Source: Candidatus Shapirobacteria bacterium (GTDB lineage Bacteria > Patescibacteria > Microgenomatia > UBA12405). From it: a stretch of 10,710 nt of DNA. A model generated the notes under the pieces. That model saw nothing but the letters and a program-made list of their open reading frames with translations. It made no database searches and was not told the origin of the DNA. The DNA is taken from the NCBI GenBank assembly GCA_028710865.1, contig JAQTUF010000017.1, forward strand, positions 1-10,710, in the 5' to 3' direction. The position numbers were made by a program, and so were the translations under genes. Each line of letters starts with the position of its first letter. The first letter of the stretch is position 1. Positions 4,376 through 10,710 of the stretch are shown one piece after another.

Positions 4376-5499
4376 AATAGAATCAGGGATAATAAAATCC
4401 AAGGATATAAAAGTGAATTGGCAAAAAGTGAATGAAATAAAATACTAATGAGAAAAGTTTTTTTGATAAGATCCGATTTTGAATATAATTGTTTTAATCC
4501 AAAAAGAAAAATAATTGTTCCCAATATTCCAGTAGTGGTAAGTAGAGTCATAATACTACCATCAAATCCAGAATTAGCATGAGAATCAGGGGTTTTAATA
4601 TCTCTAATAAAGAGTAAATTATTGTAACCAAAACCAATTAGAGGAGATTTGGTAAATGTTTGCCAACCTTCTTGGTAGTTCTCAACTTTAGCCTTAATAG
4701 AGGAAGTTCTTTCTAATTTAGTTCCCTCACCTGCTTGGCGAGGAAGAATAAAAATAGTGGCAGTGATTAGTAATAAACTGATTAAAAATATCTTAAATTT
4801 TTTAAGATTGATAGCGATAAAAGTAAAAGCTAAAAGAAAAGTTAAATAAGTGGAACGGCTATAGGTAAGAACCATGGCAATATAGGTAAATACCAACAAT
4901 GGCCATCTGTAAGGAAATTTTTTGTCCAAAAAAAGTTTAATGATAAAAAATAAGTAGATTAAACCAGTAAAGGTGGGATCAAAGAAACTACTGACTAAAC
5001 GATATAAATGAGGGTCCCAGTTGGAGGCATTAAAATAGGTGAAGTTGGGCCAGAAAAAATATTGGATGAATCCAAAAATAATATTGGCAATAATTGAAAT
5101 ATAAAAAATATTTTTAACTTTATCCCCTATTTTTATAGGAAAGATAAAAAAGGACAATAAACAAGTAAGACGGATTAAATAAAAGATTGGTTTGAGTGAC
5201 GAGATTTGATATTTGAATAAATTAAAGAATAAAAAAACCCAAGCAAAGATTAAAAAATATAAAAAATATTTGTTCTTAACTTTGAGGGTTTTGTTTTTGA
5301 GATGGTATAAAAGATTGGTGATGAAAAGCAAAATAATAGCGATATCAATTAAAGGGAAGGAAGTATTAAATAAATTTATTCTAAAAATTTGGCCGATAAA
5401 ATAGGAAAAAAAAGTGAAGAATAAAACTATTGTTGATATAAAAAACACACAGTTAAATTGTTGTGGTTTTTTGTTCCGCTTAGTATTCGCTTCGCTCAT
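4372..5499 (-). CDS. O-antigen ligase/polymerase-like membrane protein (Wzy/WaaL type)
   Basis: 375 aa with about 10-11 hydrophobic segments. Family-type motifs are visible: LTYSRSTYLTF (211-221, the 'T.SR' motif after a helix); the large extracytoplasmic loop with SSIKAKVENYQEGWQ and SPLIGFGYNN (about 266-294); SHANSGFDGSIMTLLTTTGILG (306-327), matching the 'H......L...G..G' pattern. Such proteins polymerise or ligate lipid-linked glycans at the outer face of the membrane. It is the last gene of a three-gene operon, starting one base after the stop of the upstream glycosyltransferase (translational coupling likely). Polymerase and ligase roles cannot be told apart from sequence; a ligase to lipid A is unlikely if this is a Patescibacterium, so polymerase or glycoprotein ligase is the better guess. 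Confidence 0.82.
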   Translation of the reverse strand: MSEANTKRNKKPQQFNCVFFISTIVLFFTFFSYFIGQIFRINLFNTSFPLIDIAIILLFITNLLYHLKNKTLKVKNKYFLYFLIFAWVFLFFNLFKYQISSLKPIFYLIRLTCLLSFFIFPIKIGDKVKNIFYISIIANIIFGFIQYFFWPNFTYFNASNWDPHLYRLVSSFFDPTFTGLIYLFFIIKLFLDKKFPYRWPLLVFTYIAMVLTYSRSTYLTFLLAFTFIAINLKKFKIFLISLLLITATIFILPRQAGEGTKLERTSSIKAKVENYQEGWQTFTKSPLIGFGYNNLLFIRDIKTPDSHANSGFDGSIMTLLTTTGILGTIIFLFGLKQLYSKSDLIKKTFLISILFHSLFANSLLYPWILLSLILF

Positions 5500-5500
5500 T

Positions 5501-6286
5501 TTATTTGTTTTCTTGGAATAAATGCCATAGTTTAGATTTACTTAAGAAGACATGAAAACTCATACAAAGGGCCATAATAATACCTGGGGTGCCATCTAAA
5601 AATCCAAGTTGGAAAATATAATTTTGAAGAAATTTCCCTATAGGGAAAAATATTATCTCAAAAAGATTAGTAGTGACTTTTTGGTCAAATAATTCTTGGG
5701 CACGGATAGTGGAATAAAAATTTATCTTTTGAATACAGGAATTTAGAGTGGAATGAGAATTGTGTTTAATAATTAGATCTGTTTGATAAGTTGATTTTGG
5801 TGATTCCCAGACTTCATGAACTTGACCAATAAAACTGCCGTAATTTTTATTAAAAAGTCTAGTGAAATTTAAATAAGCAGTTTCACCATGTTTAAGTTGA
5901 TGATTTAGAAATATATCTTGTCGTTTGAAAGAATAGTTTTTATATTTACGTTTATCAATATGATTTAAAAATAGGATTAATTTTTTACTAGGTTGTTCAT
6001 CAGCGTCAAGCCAAAAAATCCAATCGTTTTTAGTTTTAGAAACAGCAAAATTACGTTGGGCTGAAAAATCATCACTCAGTCCCCTATTAAAAATTTGAAC
6101 GAATCTATTTTTTGAGGCTAAACTTTTGGCAATTTTGATAGTATTGTCAGTAGACTTATCATCAACGATAATAATTTCGTTGATGGTTTTACAACTATCC
6201 AACCATCCAAAATTCTTTTCCAAATTTTTAGATTCGTTTTTGGTGAGGAGGATGAGGGAAATGGTTTGGTTATTCTGTTGGTTCAT
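5501..6286 (-). CDS. Family 2 glycosyltransferase, WaaE/KdtX-like
   Basis: 261 aa, GT-A fold, cytoplasmic face of the membrane. The nucleotide-sugar part is clear: ISLILLTKNESKNLEKN (9-25), IIIVDDKSTDNTIKIA (38-53), FSAQRNFAV (74-82) and the metal-binding DADE (94-97). The acceptor half has FIGQVHEVW, as in beta-1,4-glucosyltransferases of the WaaE group. A hydrophobic C-terminal stretch could attach it to the membrane. Sugar donor and acceptor are not readable. Its start overlaps the end of the upstream glycosyltransferase by 17 bases, and its stop lies one base before the ligase start, so the three genes are one unit. No Shine-Dalgarno site is seen. Confidence 0.9.
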   Translation of the reverse strand: MNQQNNQTISLILLTKNESKNLEKNFGWLDSCKTINEIIIVDDKSTDNTIKIAKSLASKNRFVQIFNRGLSDDFSAQRNFAVSKTKNDWIFWLDADEQPSKKLILFLNHIDKRKYKNYSFKRQDIFLNHQLKHGETAYLNFTRLFNKNYGSFIGQVHEVWESPKSTYQTDLIIKHNSHSTLNSCIQKINFYSTIRAQELFDQKVTTNLFEIIFFPIGKFLQNYIFQLGFLDGTPGIIMALCMSFHVFLSKSKLWHLFQENK

Positions 6287-7130
6287 GTTTAATGTAATGA
6301 TAAACCTTTAAAATAATTTCTTCTATAGAAAATATTATTGATAATATCGTACCTTTAAATATTCCTAAATATTTTTTAAAAAATATTTTTCGGGATTTAT
6401 ACCAATAATTTAAAGAAGTTTTGTATTTATTTTTACTACTTACACCTCCTATATGAATTATCTCTGAATTTGGGTCAAATATTACTTTATAACCCTCTTG
6501 GTTGTTTTTAATTCCAAATTCAATATCCTCTAAATACATAAAGAAATTTTCATTAAACAAATTTAATTTTTTGTTTATCTTTCTCCTAAAAAATAAATAT
6601 GCACCACATAATGATGAAACTTCTATTGGTTTTTTAATATTTTGAGTATTTTCTATCCAAAAATTTTTTGAAAATTTATTTTTAGGAAAAATTCTTTTTA
6701 AATTTGTAAATTCAAAAAGACCAGTTAAAAAAGTTGGTTTAGTATTAGCTGTTGGATAAATTTTATTATTTGGATATTTTATTTTTCCACCAGCTATTCC
6801 TATTTTTTTATTTTCTTTAATTAATTTAAAAGTATTTTTAATTGAATTGTCAATCAAATAAGTGTCTGGATTGAGTAATAAAATTATATTTGATATTGAT
6901 TTTTTAACTCCTTTATTCACTGCTGTTGCAAAACCTAAATTTCTTTTATTTTTAATTATTTTAATATTTGATTTTTGAAAATATTTTTTATCAAAATCAT
7001 TAGAATCATTATCTATTATAAAAATAATATTTATTATTGAACTAATTAATTTAGTTGATTTGATTAATTTAATTAACTGTTCTGTAGAATTATAGTTGAC
7101 TATTATTAGATCTAATTTTTCATTTGACAT
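6270..7130 (-). CDS. Family 2 glycosyltransferase, WbbL/rhamnosyltransferase-like
   Basis: 286 aa. Motifs of the COG1216-type group are in order: LDLIIVNYNS (6-15), FIIDNDSND (37-45), KRNLGFATAVNKG (62-74), LLNPDT (85-90, metal/nucleotide site), SLCGAYLFFRR (173-183), FFMYLEDIEFG (196-206, catalytic acidic motif) and IIHIGGVSS (224-232). It probably adds rhamnose or a related sugar to a lipid-linked glycan; the substrate is inferred only from family. It is the first gene of the minus-strand glycan operon. Base composition is extreme: two sampled lines have about 17% G+C, and the protein is loaded with Lys, Asn and Ile. Start ATG 7130 is 28 bases from the divergent lipase start, and its start codon overlaps the lipase -35 box. 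Confidence 0.92.
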   Translation of the reverse strand: MSNEKLDLIIVNYNSTEQLIKLIKSTKLISSIINIIFIIDNDSNDFDKKYFQKSNIKIIKNKRNLGFATAVNKGVKKSISNIILLLNPDTYLIDNSIKNTFKLIKENKKIGIAGGKIKYPNNKIYPTANTKPTFLTGLFEFTNLKRIFPKNKFSKNFWIENTQNIKKPIEVSSLCGAYLFFRRKINKKLNLFNENFFMYLEDIEFGIKNNQEGYKVIFDPNSEIIHIGGVSSKNKYKTSLNYWYKSRKIFFKKYLGIFKGTILSIIFSIEEIILKVYHYIKHEPTE

Positions 7131-7152
7131 TGTTTGTTTTTTTATTTACAAT
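7124..7152 (+). promoter_or_regulatory. Consensus promoter of the lipase gene
   Basis: Perfect -35 TTGACA at 7124-7129, 17-base spacer, -10 TACAAT at 7147-7152. The GTG at 7159 follows the -10 by 6 bases, so the transcript should begin at or beside the start codon. The -35 overlaps the start codon of the divergent glycosyltransferase (7128-7130). Confidence 0.7.
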
Positions 7153-7158
7153 TTTTTT

Positions 7159-9525
7159 GTGGTTTTAAAAACAAGATTATTTCTCTTAGTTTTATTACTT
7201 TTGTCTATTTTAACATTTGTTTTAAATGGTAAGGTTTTTGCGGTTGATTATTTAATTGACAATTTTGATTCGTTAGAAAATTGGGATTTTGTTCCTTTAA
7301 ATATTAATGATTTTGATAGTTGGTCAATAAATTTAGAAAATCAGTTAGTAGGGAGTGTGGGTAAAACTGGTAGTTCTTTTTTATTTTCAAAAAAAAGTGA
7401 TTTTGGGAGTGATTTTAGTGTTGAATTTGATGCTATTAATATTAGTGGTGTTGATCAGAATTTTTTATTTGGAATAAAAGATAGATCTAATTATTATGTT
7501 TTAGATACAAGATTTCCAGAACCTCTTTGGCCACAAGATAATAAAATTAATCAGATAGTATTATTTAAATATTATGGGGGTCAGTATCATGAATTAAAGA
7601 GGGTTAATTTGTTTGGAGATTTTAATTTAAACTTACAAAAAAATGAGGATTATAAATTTTCTATTTTTATTAGAGATAAAGAGATAAAAGTTTATATTAA
7701 TAATATTTTGGTTTTATCTTTTACGGATCAGGATTTATTTTTTGGAGGAATTGGATTTTTTAATTGGGGAGGTGATTTTAATAAAGCTAAAACGATTAAT
7801 AATTATGATAATTTAGTAGTAAATTCATCTTTAGTTCCCACGTCTACCCCTATTCCGACTCCCACACCAAGAAATAAAATTATTATTTTACCGGGGTTAG
7901 GGGCGAGTTGGAATTCGGATGTAATTGCTTATGACAATACTGTTAATAATAATGAATGGAAAATGACGCCATTTGTAAATAATTATGATGGATTGGTTGA
8001 AACATTAGAAAAAAATGGGTTAGAAAAAAATAAAGATTTTTTTATTTGGAATTATGATTGGAGAAAACCTATTGGCGAAATAGTTAATAGTTTAAATAGT
8101 TTTATAGATGAGAATATTGATGTTGGTAAAAAAATTGATTTTATTGGACATAGTCTTGGTGGAGTGGTGGCCAGAATATGGAGTCAAGAACATAAAAATG
8201 ATCAAAGATTAGGTAATTTAATAACACTTGGATCTCCAAATATGGGATCATTGGATACATATGAGGTTTGGAATGGTGGTAAAGTTTCGAGAATATCAGA
8301 TATTGGATCTTTAGCAATGCAAATTTTACTTACTCTTAAAAACAAAGGTCCAATTGCTAACTTGGAAAATATTAGATCTTATGTGCCAATCGTAAAAGAT
8401 TTATTGCCAACGGAAAATTATGTAATTAAAAAAAATAGAGTAGTTAATAATATAGATTTGGAAACTAATAATGATTATTTAATTGATAAAAATAATAGTT
8501 TATTGAATGATCAATTATCATTAAGCTCGGTAGTGGGTATTGGTTTTTCAACAACTTCGTTTGTAAAATTAGAAGAAAGATCTGTTTTTGATAAAGTTTT
8601 AAGGTTGTGGCCTGACGGTAAACCAATTGGATATAATTATGATTCTGGTGATAAAACAGTATTAAGGACTAGTGCAAATTTTGGATCAACTGAGTTGGTT
8701 ACTTTAAATAGTGATCATGGAAAAATAGTTTTAAATGGAATTGATTTTTTAATGGAAAAACTTGATTTAGAAATGAAAGAATTATCATCGGTTTATCAAG
8801 ATAATCTTGTTGATAGTTTAGTTTTTTATATTGGTTCACCGGCAAAATTGAAAGTTATTTGTGGGGGTGATATTTTTGAAGAAAATGATGGTTTTGTAAT
8901 TATAAAAAATAAAAATTACAATGATTGTAATGTTAATTTAAAACCAGTTGATAATGGAATAGTACATTTGGTTTTTGGAAACACATCTAATATAGATTGG
9001 AATTATTTAGAAAAAAACGTGACTTTAGAAAAAGAAGAAAATTTTTCGGTATATTTTAATAATGGGGATATAAAATTTGATAAAAATAATAAAGATTTTT
9101 TAATTTCTTCTTTGAATGATGATTTTAAAATTATTGGTTTAAATAATATTTCAAAATATATAAATAATAAAAATTGGAATTATCTTATTAATAAAGTTTT
9201 TGTTTATAGAAAGAAAAATAATGAAAATTTAGTTAGTAAAAGAATTTTGGATAATTTATATATTTTATCGTCTATAGAGAATAAATGTAATAAAAGAAAT
9301 AATATTTTTGGTTGGGTAAAAGTATATAGGAAATTTTTAGATAAAATGGTAAATCTTAAATTTAAAAAGAATAGAAATTTAAGTCAATTTGCGGCTTTGA
9401 GTTTTAAAAATTTAGAGGAATTGAATAAAAAGGTTAAAGGAGATTTAGATAATAAAAATTGTCTTAATTATCAGGTAATAAATGATTTATTTGTTGGTTA
9501 CGGATTGGAAGTTTTGAGGAATTAG
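7159..9525 (+). CDS. Secreted LCAT-family lipase/acyltransferase with N-terminal lectin-like domain
   Basis: 788 aa with GTG start at 7159. That start gives a textbook signal peptide (MVLKTR, hydrophobic core, cut near VFA-VD, about residue 28) and sits 6 bases after the -10 box; a longer frame from TTG 7096 would overlap the divergent gene. Domains: concanavalin-like beta-sandwich (about 30-222), Pro/Thr linker ([12 protein letters not shown], 226-237), then an alpha/beta hydrolase of the lecithin:cholesterol acyltransferase type. The hydrolase shows PGLGAS (245-250, oxyanion region), WNYDWR (297-302), nucleophile Ser332 in [14 protein letters not shown] (357-364), probable acid Asp498 in GDKTV and His520 in SDHGK, so the triad is complete. 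A C-terminal region (about 550-788) is Asn/Lys-rich and unassigned. It probably hydrolyses or transfers acyl groups of phospholipid outside the cell. The stop overlaps ispG's by 4 bases. Confidence 0.88.
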   Translation: MVLKTRLFLLVLLLLSILTFVLNGKVFAVDYLIDNFDSLENWDFVPLNINDFDSWSINLENQLVGSVGKTGSSFLFSKKSDFGSDFSVEFDAINISGVDQNFLFGIKDRSNYYVLDTRFPEPLWPQDNKINQIVLFKYYGGQYHELKRVNLFGDFNLNLQKNEDYKFSIFIRDKEIKVYINNILVLSFTDQDLFFGGIGFFNWGGDFNKAKTINNYDNLVVNSSLVPTSTPIPTPTPRNKIIILPGLGASWNSDVIAYDNTVNNNEWKMTPFVNNYDGLVETLEKNGLEKNKDFFIWNYDWRKPIGEIVNSLNSFIDENIDVGKKIDFIGHSLGGVVARIWSQEHKNDQRLGNLITLGSPNMGSLDTYEVWNGGKVSRISDIGSLAMQILLTLKNKGPIANLENIRSYVPIVKDLLPTENYVIKKNRVVNNIDLETNNDYLIDKNNSLLNDQLSLSSVVGIGFSTTSFVKLEERSVFDKVLRLWPDGKPIGYNYDSGDKTVLRTSANFGSTELVTLNSDHGKIVLNGIDFLMEKLDLEMKELSSVYQDNLVDSLVFYIGSPAKLKVICGGDIFEENDGFVIIKNKNYNDCNVNLKPVDNGIVHLVFGNTSNIDWNYLEKNVTLEKEENFSVYFNNGDIKFDKNNKDFLISSLNDDFKIIGLNNISKYINNKNWNYLINKVFVYRKKNNENLVSKRILDNLYILSSIENKCNKRNNIFGWVKVYRKFLDKMVNLKFKKNRNLSQFAALSFKNLEELNKKVKGDLDNKNCLNYQVINDLFVGYGLEVLRN

Positions 9526-10562
9526 AGTTTGTTTATTTCACTCATTAATTCTTCTAATATTTTTTCTTCTGGTACGGTGCGGAGGACTTGGCCTTTTTTG
9601 AAAATCACACCTTGTTTGTGACCTCCGGCAACCCCGATATCGGCTTCTTTTGCTTCCCCTGGTCCATTAACAACACAACCCATAACAGCGACAGTGATTG
9701 GTTTATCAACTCCAATTAAAGCTTTTTCGACTTTATTGGCTAAGCCAATAAGATCAATTTCAGTACGACCACAGGTGGGACAAGAAATTAAATTAACTCC
9801 CCTACTACGCAATTTAAGAGATTTTAAAATTTCCCAACCTACTCGGACTTCTTCAGTACAATCACCAGTTAGAGAGACTCTAATAGTATCCCCTAGACTT
9901 TCAAAAAGCATAATTCCTAAACCAACAGAACTTTTTATAATCCCAGTGTTTAAAGTACCGGCTTCAGTGATTCCTAAATGAAGTGGGTAATCCACTTTTT
10001 GAGAAAGTAATCTATAGGCTTCAACTGTTCTGTCTATATCAGAAGCTTTGAGAGAAATGACAATATCATGGAAATTTAATTTTTCTAAAATTTGAATGTG
10101 TTTTAGAGCACTTTCAACCATGGCTTGGGCAGTACGACCGTATTTAGCTTCAGCTTCTTTTTCCAATGAACCAGTATTTATACCAATACGAATTGGAATT
10201 TTTTTATCTTTACAAGCGTCGACGACTTTTCTGACATTTTCATCGCTGCCGATATTACCAGGATTAATACGGACCTTATCAACTCCATTTTTGATTGATT
10301 CTAGGGCTAATTTGTAGTCAAAGTGGATATCGGCAACTAATGGAATAGTAATATTTTTTTTAATTTCTTTAATAGCTTGGGCGGCGATCATATCGGGGAC
10401 AGCAACGCGAATTATTTCACAACCAACTTCTTCTAGTTGGTGAATTTGTTTGACAGTAGCGATGGCATCGCGAGTGTCAGTATTACACATTGATTGAACA
10501 GAGATGGGGTTGCCTCCACCAATTTTTATATTACCTACTTGGACAACTTTAGTTTTTTTCAT
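9522..10562 (-). CDS. ispG: 4-hydroxy-3-methylbut-2-enyl-diphosphate synthase (IspG/GcpE)
   Basis: Converts MEcPP to HMBPP, the next-to-last step of the MEP isoprenoid pathway, using a [4Fe-4S] cluster. At 346 aa it matches the short bacterial form. The N-terminal barrel shows [17 protein letters not shown] (9-25), [12 protein letters not shown] (76-87) and RINPGNIG (98-105). The cluster ligands are complete: Cys261 and Cys264 in SCPTCGR, Cys296 in [17 protein letters not shown], and Glu303. The ATG at 10562 is the only sensible start, since the conserved region begins within about 10 residues and the next Met is residue 25. It lies only two bases after the 3' end of tRNA-Val, so no separate leader exists. 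Base composition is much richer in G+C (sampled lines 40-50%) than the neighbouring lipase. Confidence 0.97.
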   Translation of the reverse strand: MKKTKVVQVGNIKIGGGNPISVQSMCNTDTRDAIATVKQIHQLEEVGCEIIRVAVPDMIAAQAIKEIKKNITIPLVADIHFDYKLALESIKNGVDKVRINPGNIGSDENVRKVVDACKDKKIPIRIGINTGSLEKEAEAKYGRTAQAMVESALKHIQILEKLNFHDIVISLKASDIDRTVEAYRLLSQKVDYPLHLGITEAGTLNTGIIKSSVGLGIMLFESLGDTIRVSLTGDCTEEVRVGWEILKSLKLRSRGVNLISCPTCGRTEIDLIGLANKVEKALIGVDKPITVAVMGCVVNGPGEAKEADIGVAGGHKQGVIFKKGQVLRTVPEEKILEELMSEINKL

Positions 10563-10564
10563 AG

Positions 10565-10638
10565 TGGTTGTTAGAGGACTCGGACCTCTGACCTCTTCGA
10601 TGTGAACGAAGCGCTCTAACCAACTGAGCTAAACAACC
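10565..10638 (-). tRNA. tRNA-Val (anticodon CAC)
   Basis: Reading the minus strand, the acceptor GGTTGTT (10638-10632) pairs with AACAACC (10572-10566), with discriminator A at 10565. The D stem is GCTC/GAGC. The anticodon stem CTTCG/CGAAG has the loop TTCACAT with CAC at 10604-10602, and the T stem is AGAGG/CCTCT. The T loop reads TCCGAGT, so position 55 is C, as in the tRNA-Gly of this window. CCA is not encoded. It reads GTG codons. Two bases separate it from the ispG start codon. Confidence 0.95.
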
Positions 10639-10659
10639 AAAAAATACTGGCTTTTCGTA

Positions 10660-10688
10660 ATTATATCAGGTAGAATTTTAGTTATGAA
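10660..10688 (-). promoter_or_regulatory. Promoter of the tRNA-Val/ispG unit
   Basis: On the minus strand, -35 TTCATA (10688-10683), 17-base spacer and -10 TATAAT (10665-10660) with the TGA extension. The predicted start is near 10653, about 15 bases before the tRNA. No second promoter fits between tRNA and ispG, so both are probably read from here. Confidence 0.55.
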
Positions 10689-10710
10689 AAATGTGTATAA
10701 AAATCAGTCT
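10684..10710 (+). CDS. Start of a gene running off the window (tentative)
   Basis: ATG at 10684 opens a frame MKNVYKNQS that is still open at the window edge. A -10-like TAGAAT (10671-10676) lies 7 bases before the ATG, the same arrangement as other leaderless starts here. Only nine codons are visible, so neither product nor reality can be judged. Confidence 0.3.

Noticed and set aside
5213..5404. Plus-strand ORF of 63 codons
   Set aside because: Antisense to the ligase membrane gene, Lys/Leu-rich by complementarity, with no promoter or family resemblance.
6126..6311. Plus-strand ORF of 61 codons
   Set aside because: Antisense shadow of the two overlapping glycosyltransferases.
7096..7158. 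Longer lipase start at TTG 7096
   Set aside because: It would overlap the divergent glycosyltransferase, lie upstream of the promoter and bury the signal peptide behind an extra hydrophobic stretch. GTG 7159 fits both promoter and signal peptide.
9694..10317. Two plus-strand ORFs of 95 and 73 codons inside ispG
   Set aside because: Antisense frames of a well-conserved gene; composition follows from ispG codons.
1..10710. CRISPR array, insertion sequence, integrase, prophage or attachment site
   Set aside because: No regularly spaced repeats, transposase or integrase motifs, terminal inverted repeats, or direct-repeat tRNA 3' ends were seen.

Overview
The window reads as a small, AT-rich, densely packed bacterial genome, most likely from the Candidate Phyla Radiation (Patescibacteria), with a Microgenomates-like lineage as my best guess. 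The grounds are the style of the proteins (CarD-like factor, LysM and Ig-like single-pass surface proteins, a secreted LCAT-type lipase fused to a lectin-like domain), the almost complete lack of Shine-Dalgarno sites, start codons sitting directly behind -10 boxes, tRNAs without encoded CCA, and convergent genes whose stop codons overlap. The placement is inference; the window holds no rRNA or phylogenetic marker that I could align.

Layout. Positions 1-190 hold a promoter, tRNA-Asp(GTC) and its terminator. Positions 191-1355 carry two minus-strand genes: an unrecognised 191-residue protein and, upstream of it, a CarD/CdnL-like RNA polymerase-binding protein. Positions 1418-1836 form the least explained locus: a well-formed plus-strand promoter, a 57-codon ORF with the best Shine-Dalgarno site of the window, and a long structured 3' part ending in a rod-like hairpin with a T-run. 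It could be a structured RNA, a small-protein mRNA, or both. Then come a long-form nucleoside diphosphate kinase (minus), divergent from an ArsR-type regulator (plus), a membrane-anchored double-LysM protein, tRNA-Gly(CCC), tRNA-Thr(CGT) and a membrane-anchored Ig-like protein.

Positions 4372-7130 are a minus-strand surface-glycan operon, in transcription order a WbbL-type GT2 glycosyltransferase, a WaaE-type GT2 glycosyltransferase and an O-antigen ligase/polymerase-like membrane protein. Divergent from it is a 788-residue secreted LCAT-family lipase with a consensus promoter and an apparently leaderless GTG start. The window closes with ispG (MEP isoprenoid pathway, minus), which starts two bases after the 3' end of tRNA-Val(CAC) and probably shares its promoter. 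A plus-strand reading frame begins at 10684 and leaves the window.

How the parts fit: the two glycosyltransferases and the ligase probably build a cell-surface polysaccharide; the LysM, Ig-like and lectin-lipase proteins are exported or surface-anchored and would meet cell wall, glycan or lipid. ndk, ispG, the tRNAs and CarD are housekeeping. Sampled lines of the glycan/lipase block are far poorer in G+C (about 10-25%) than those of ndk and ispG (about 40-50%), so the block may have a different history or weaker codon selection. All 12 complete reading frames end in TAA or TAG.
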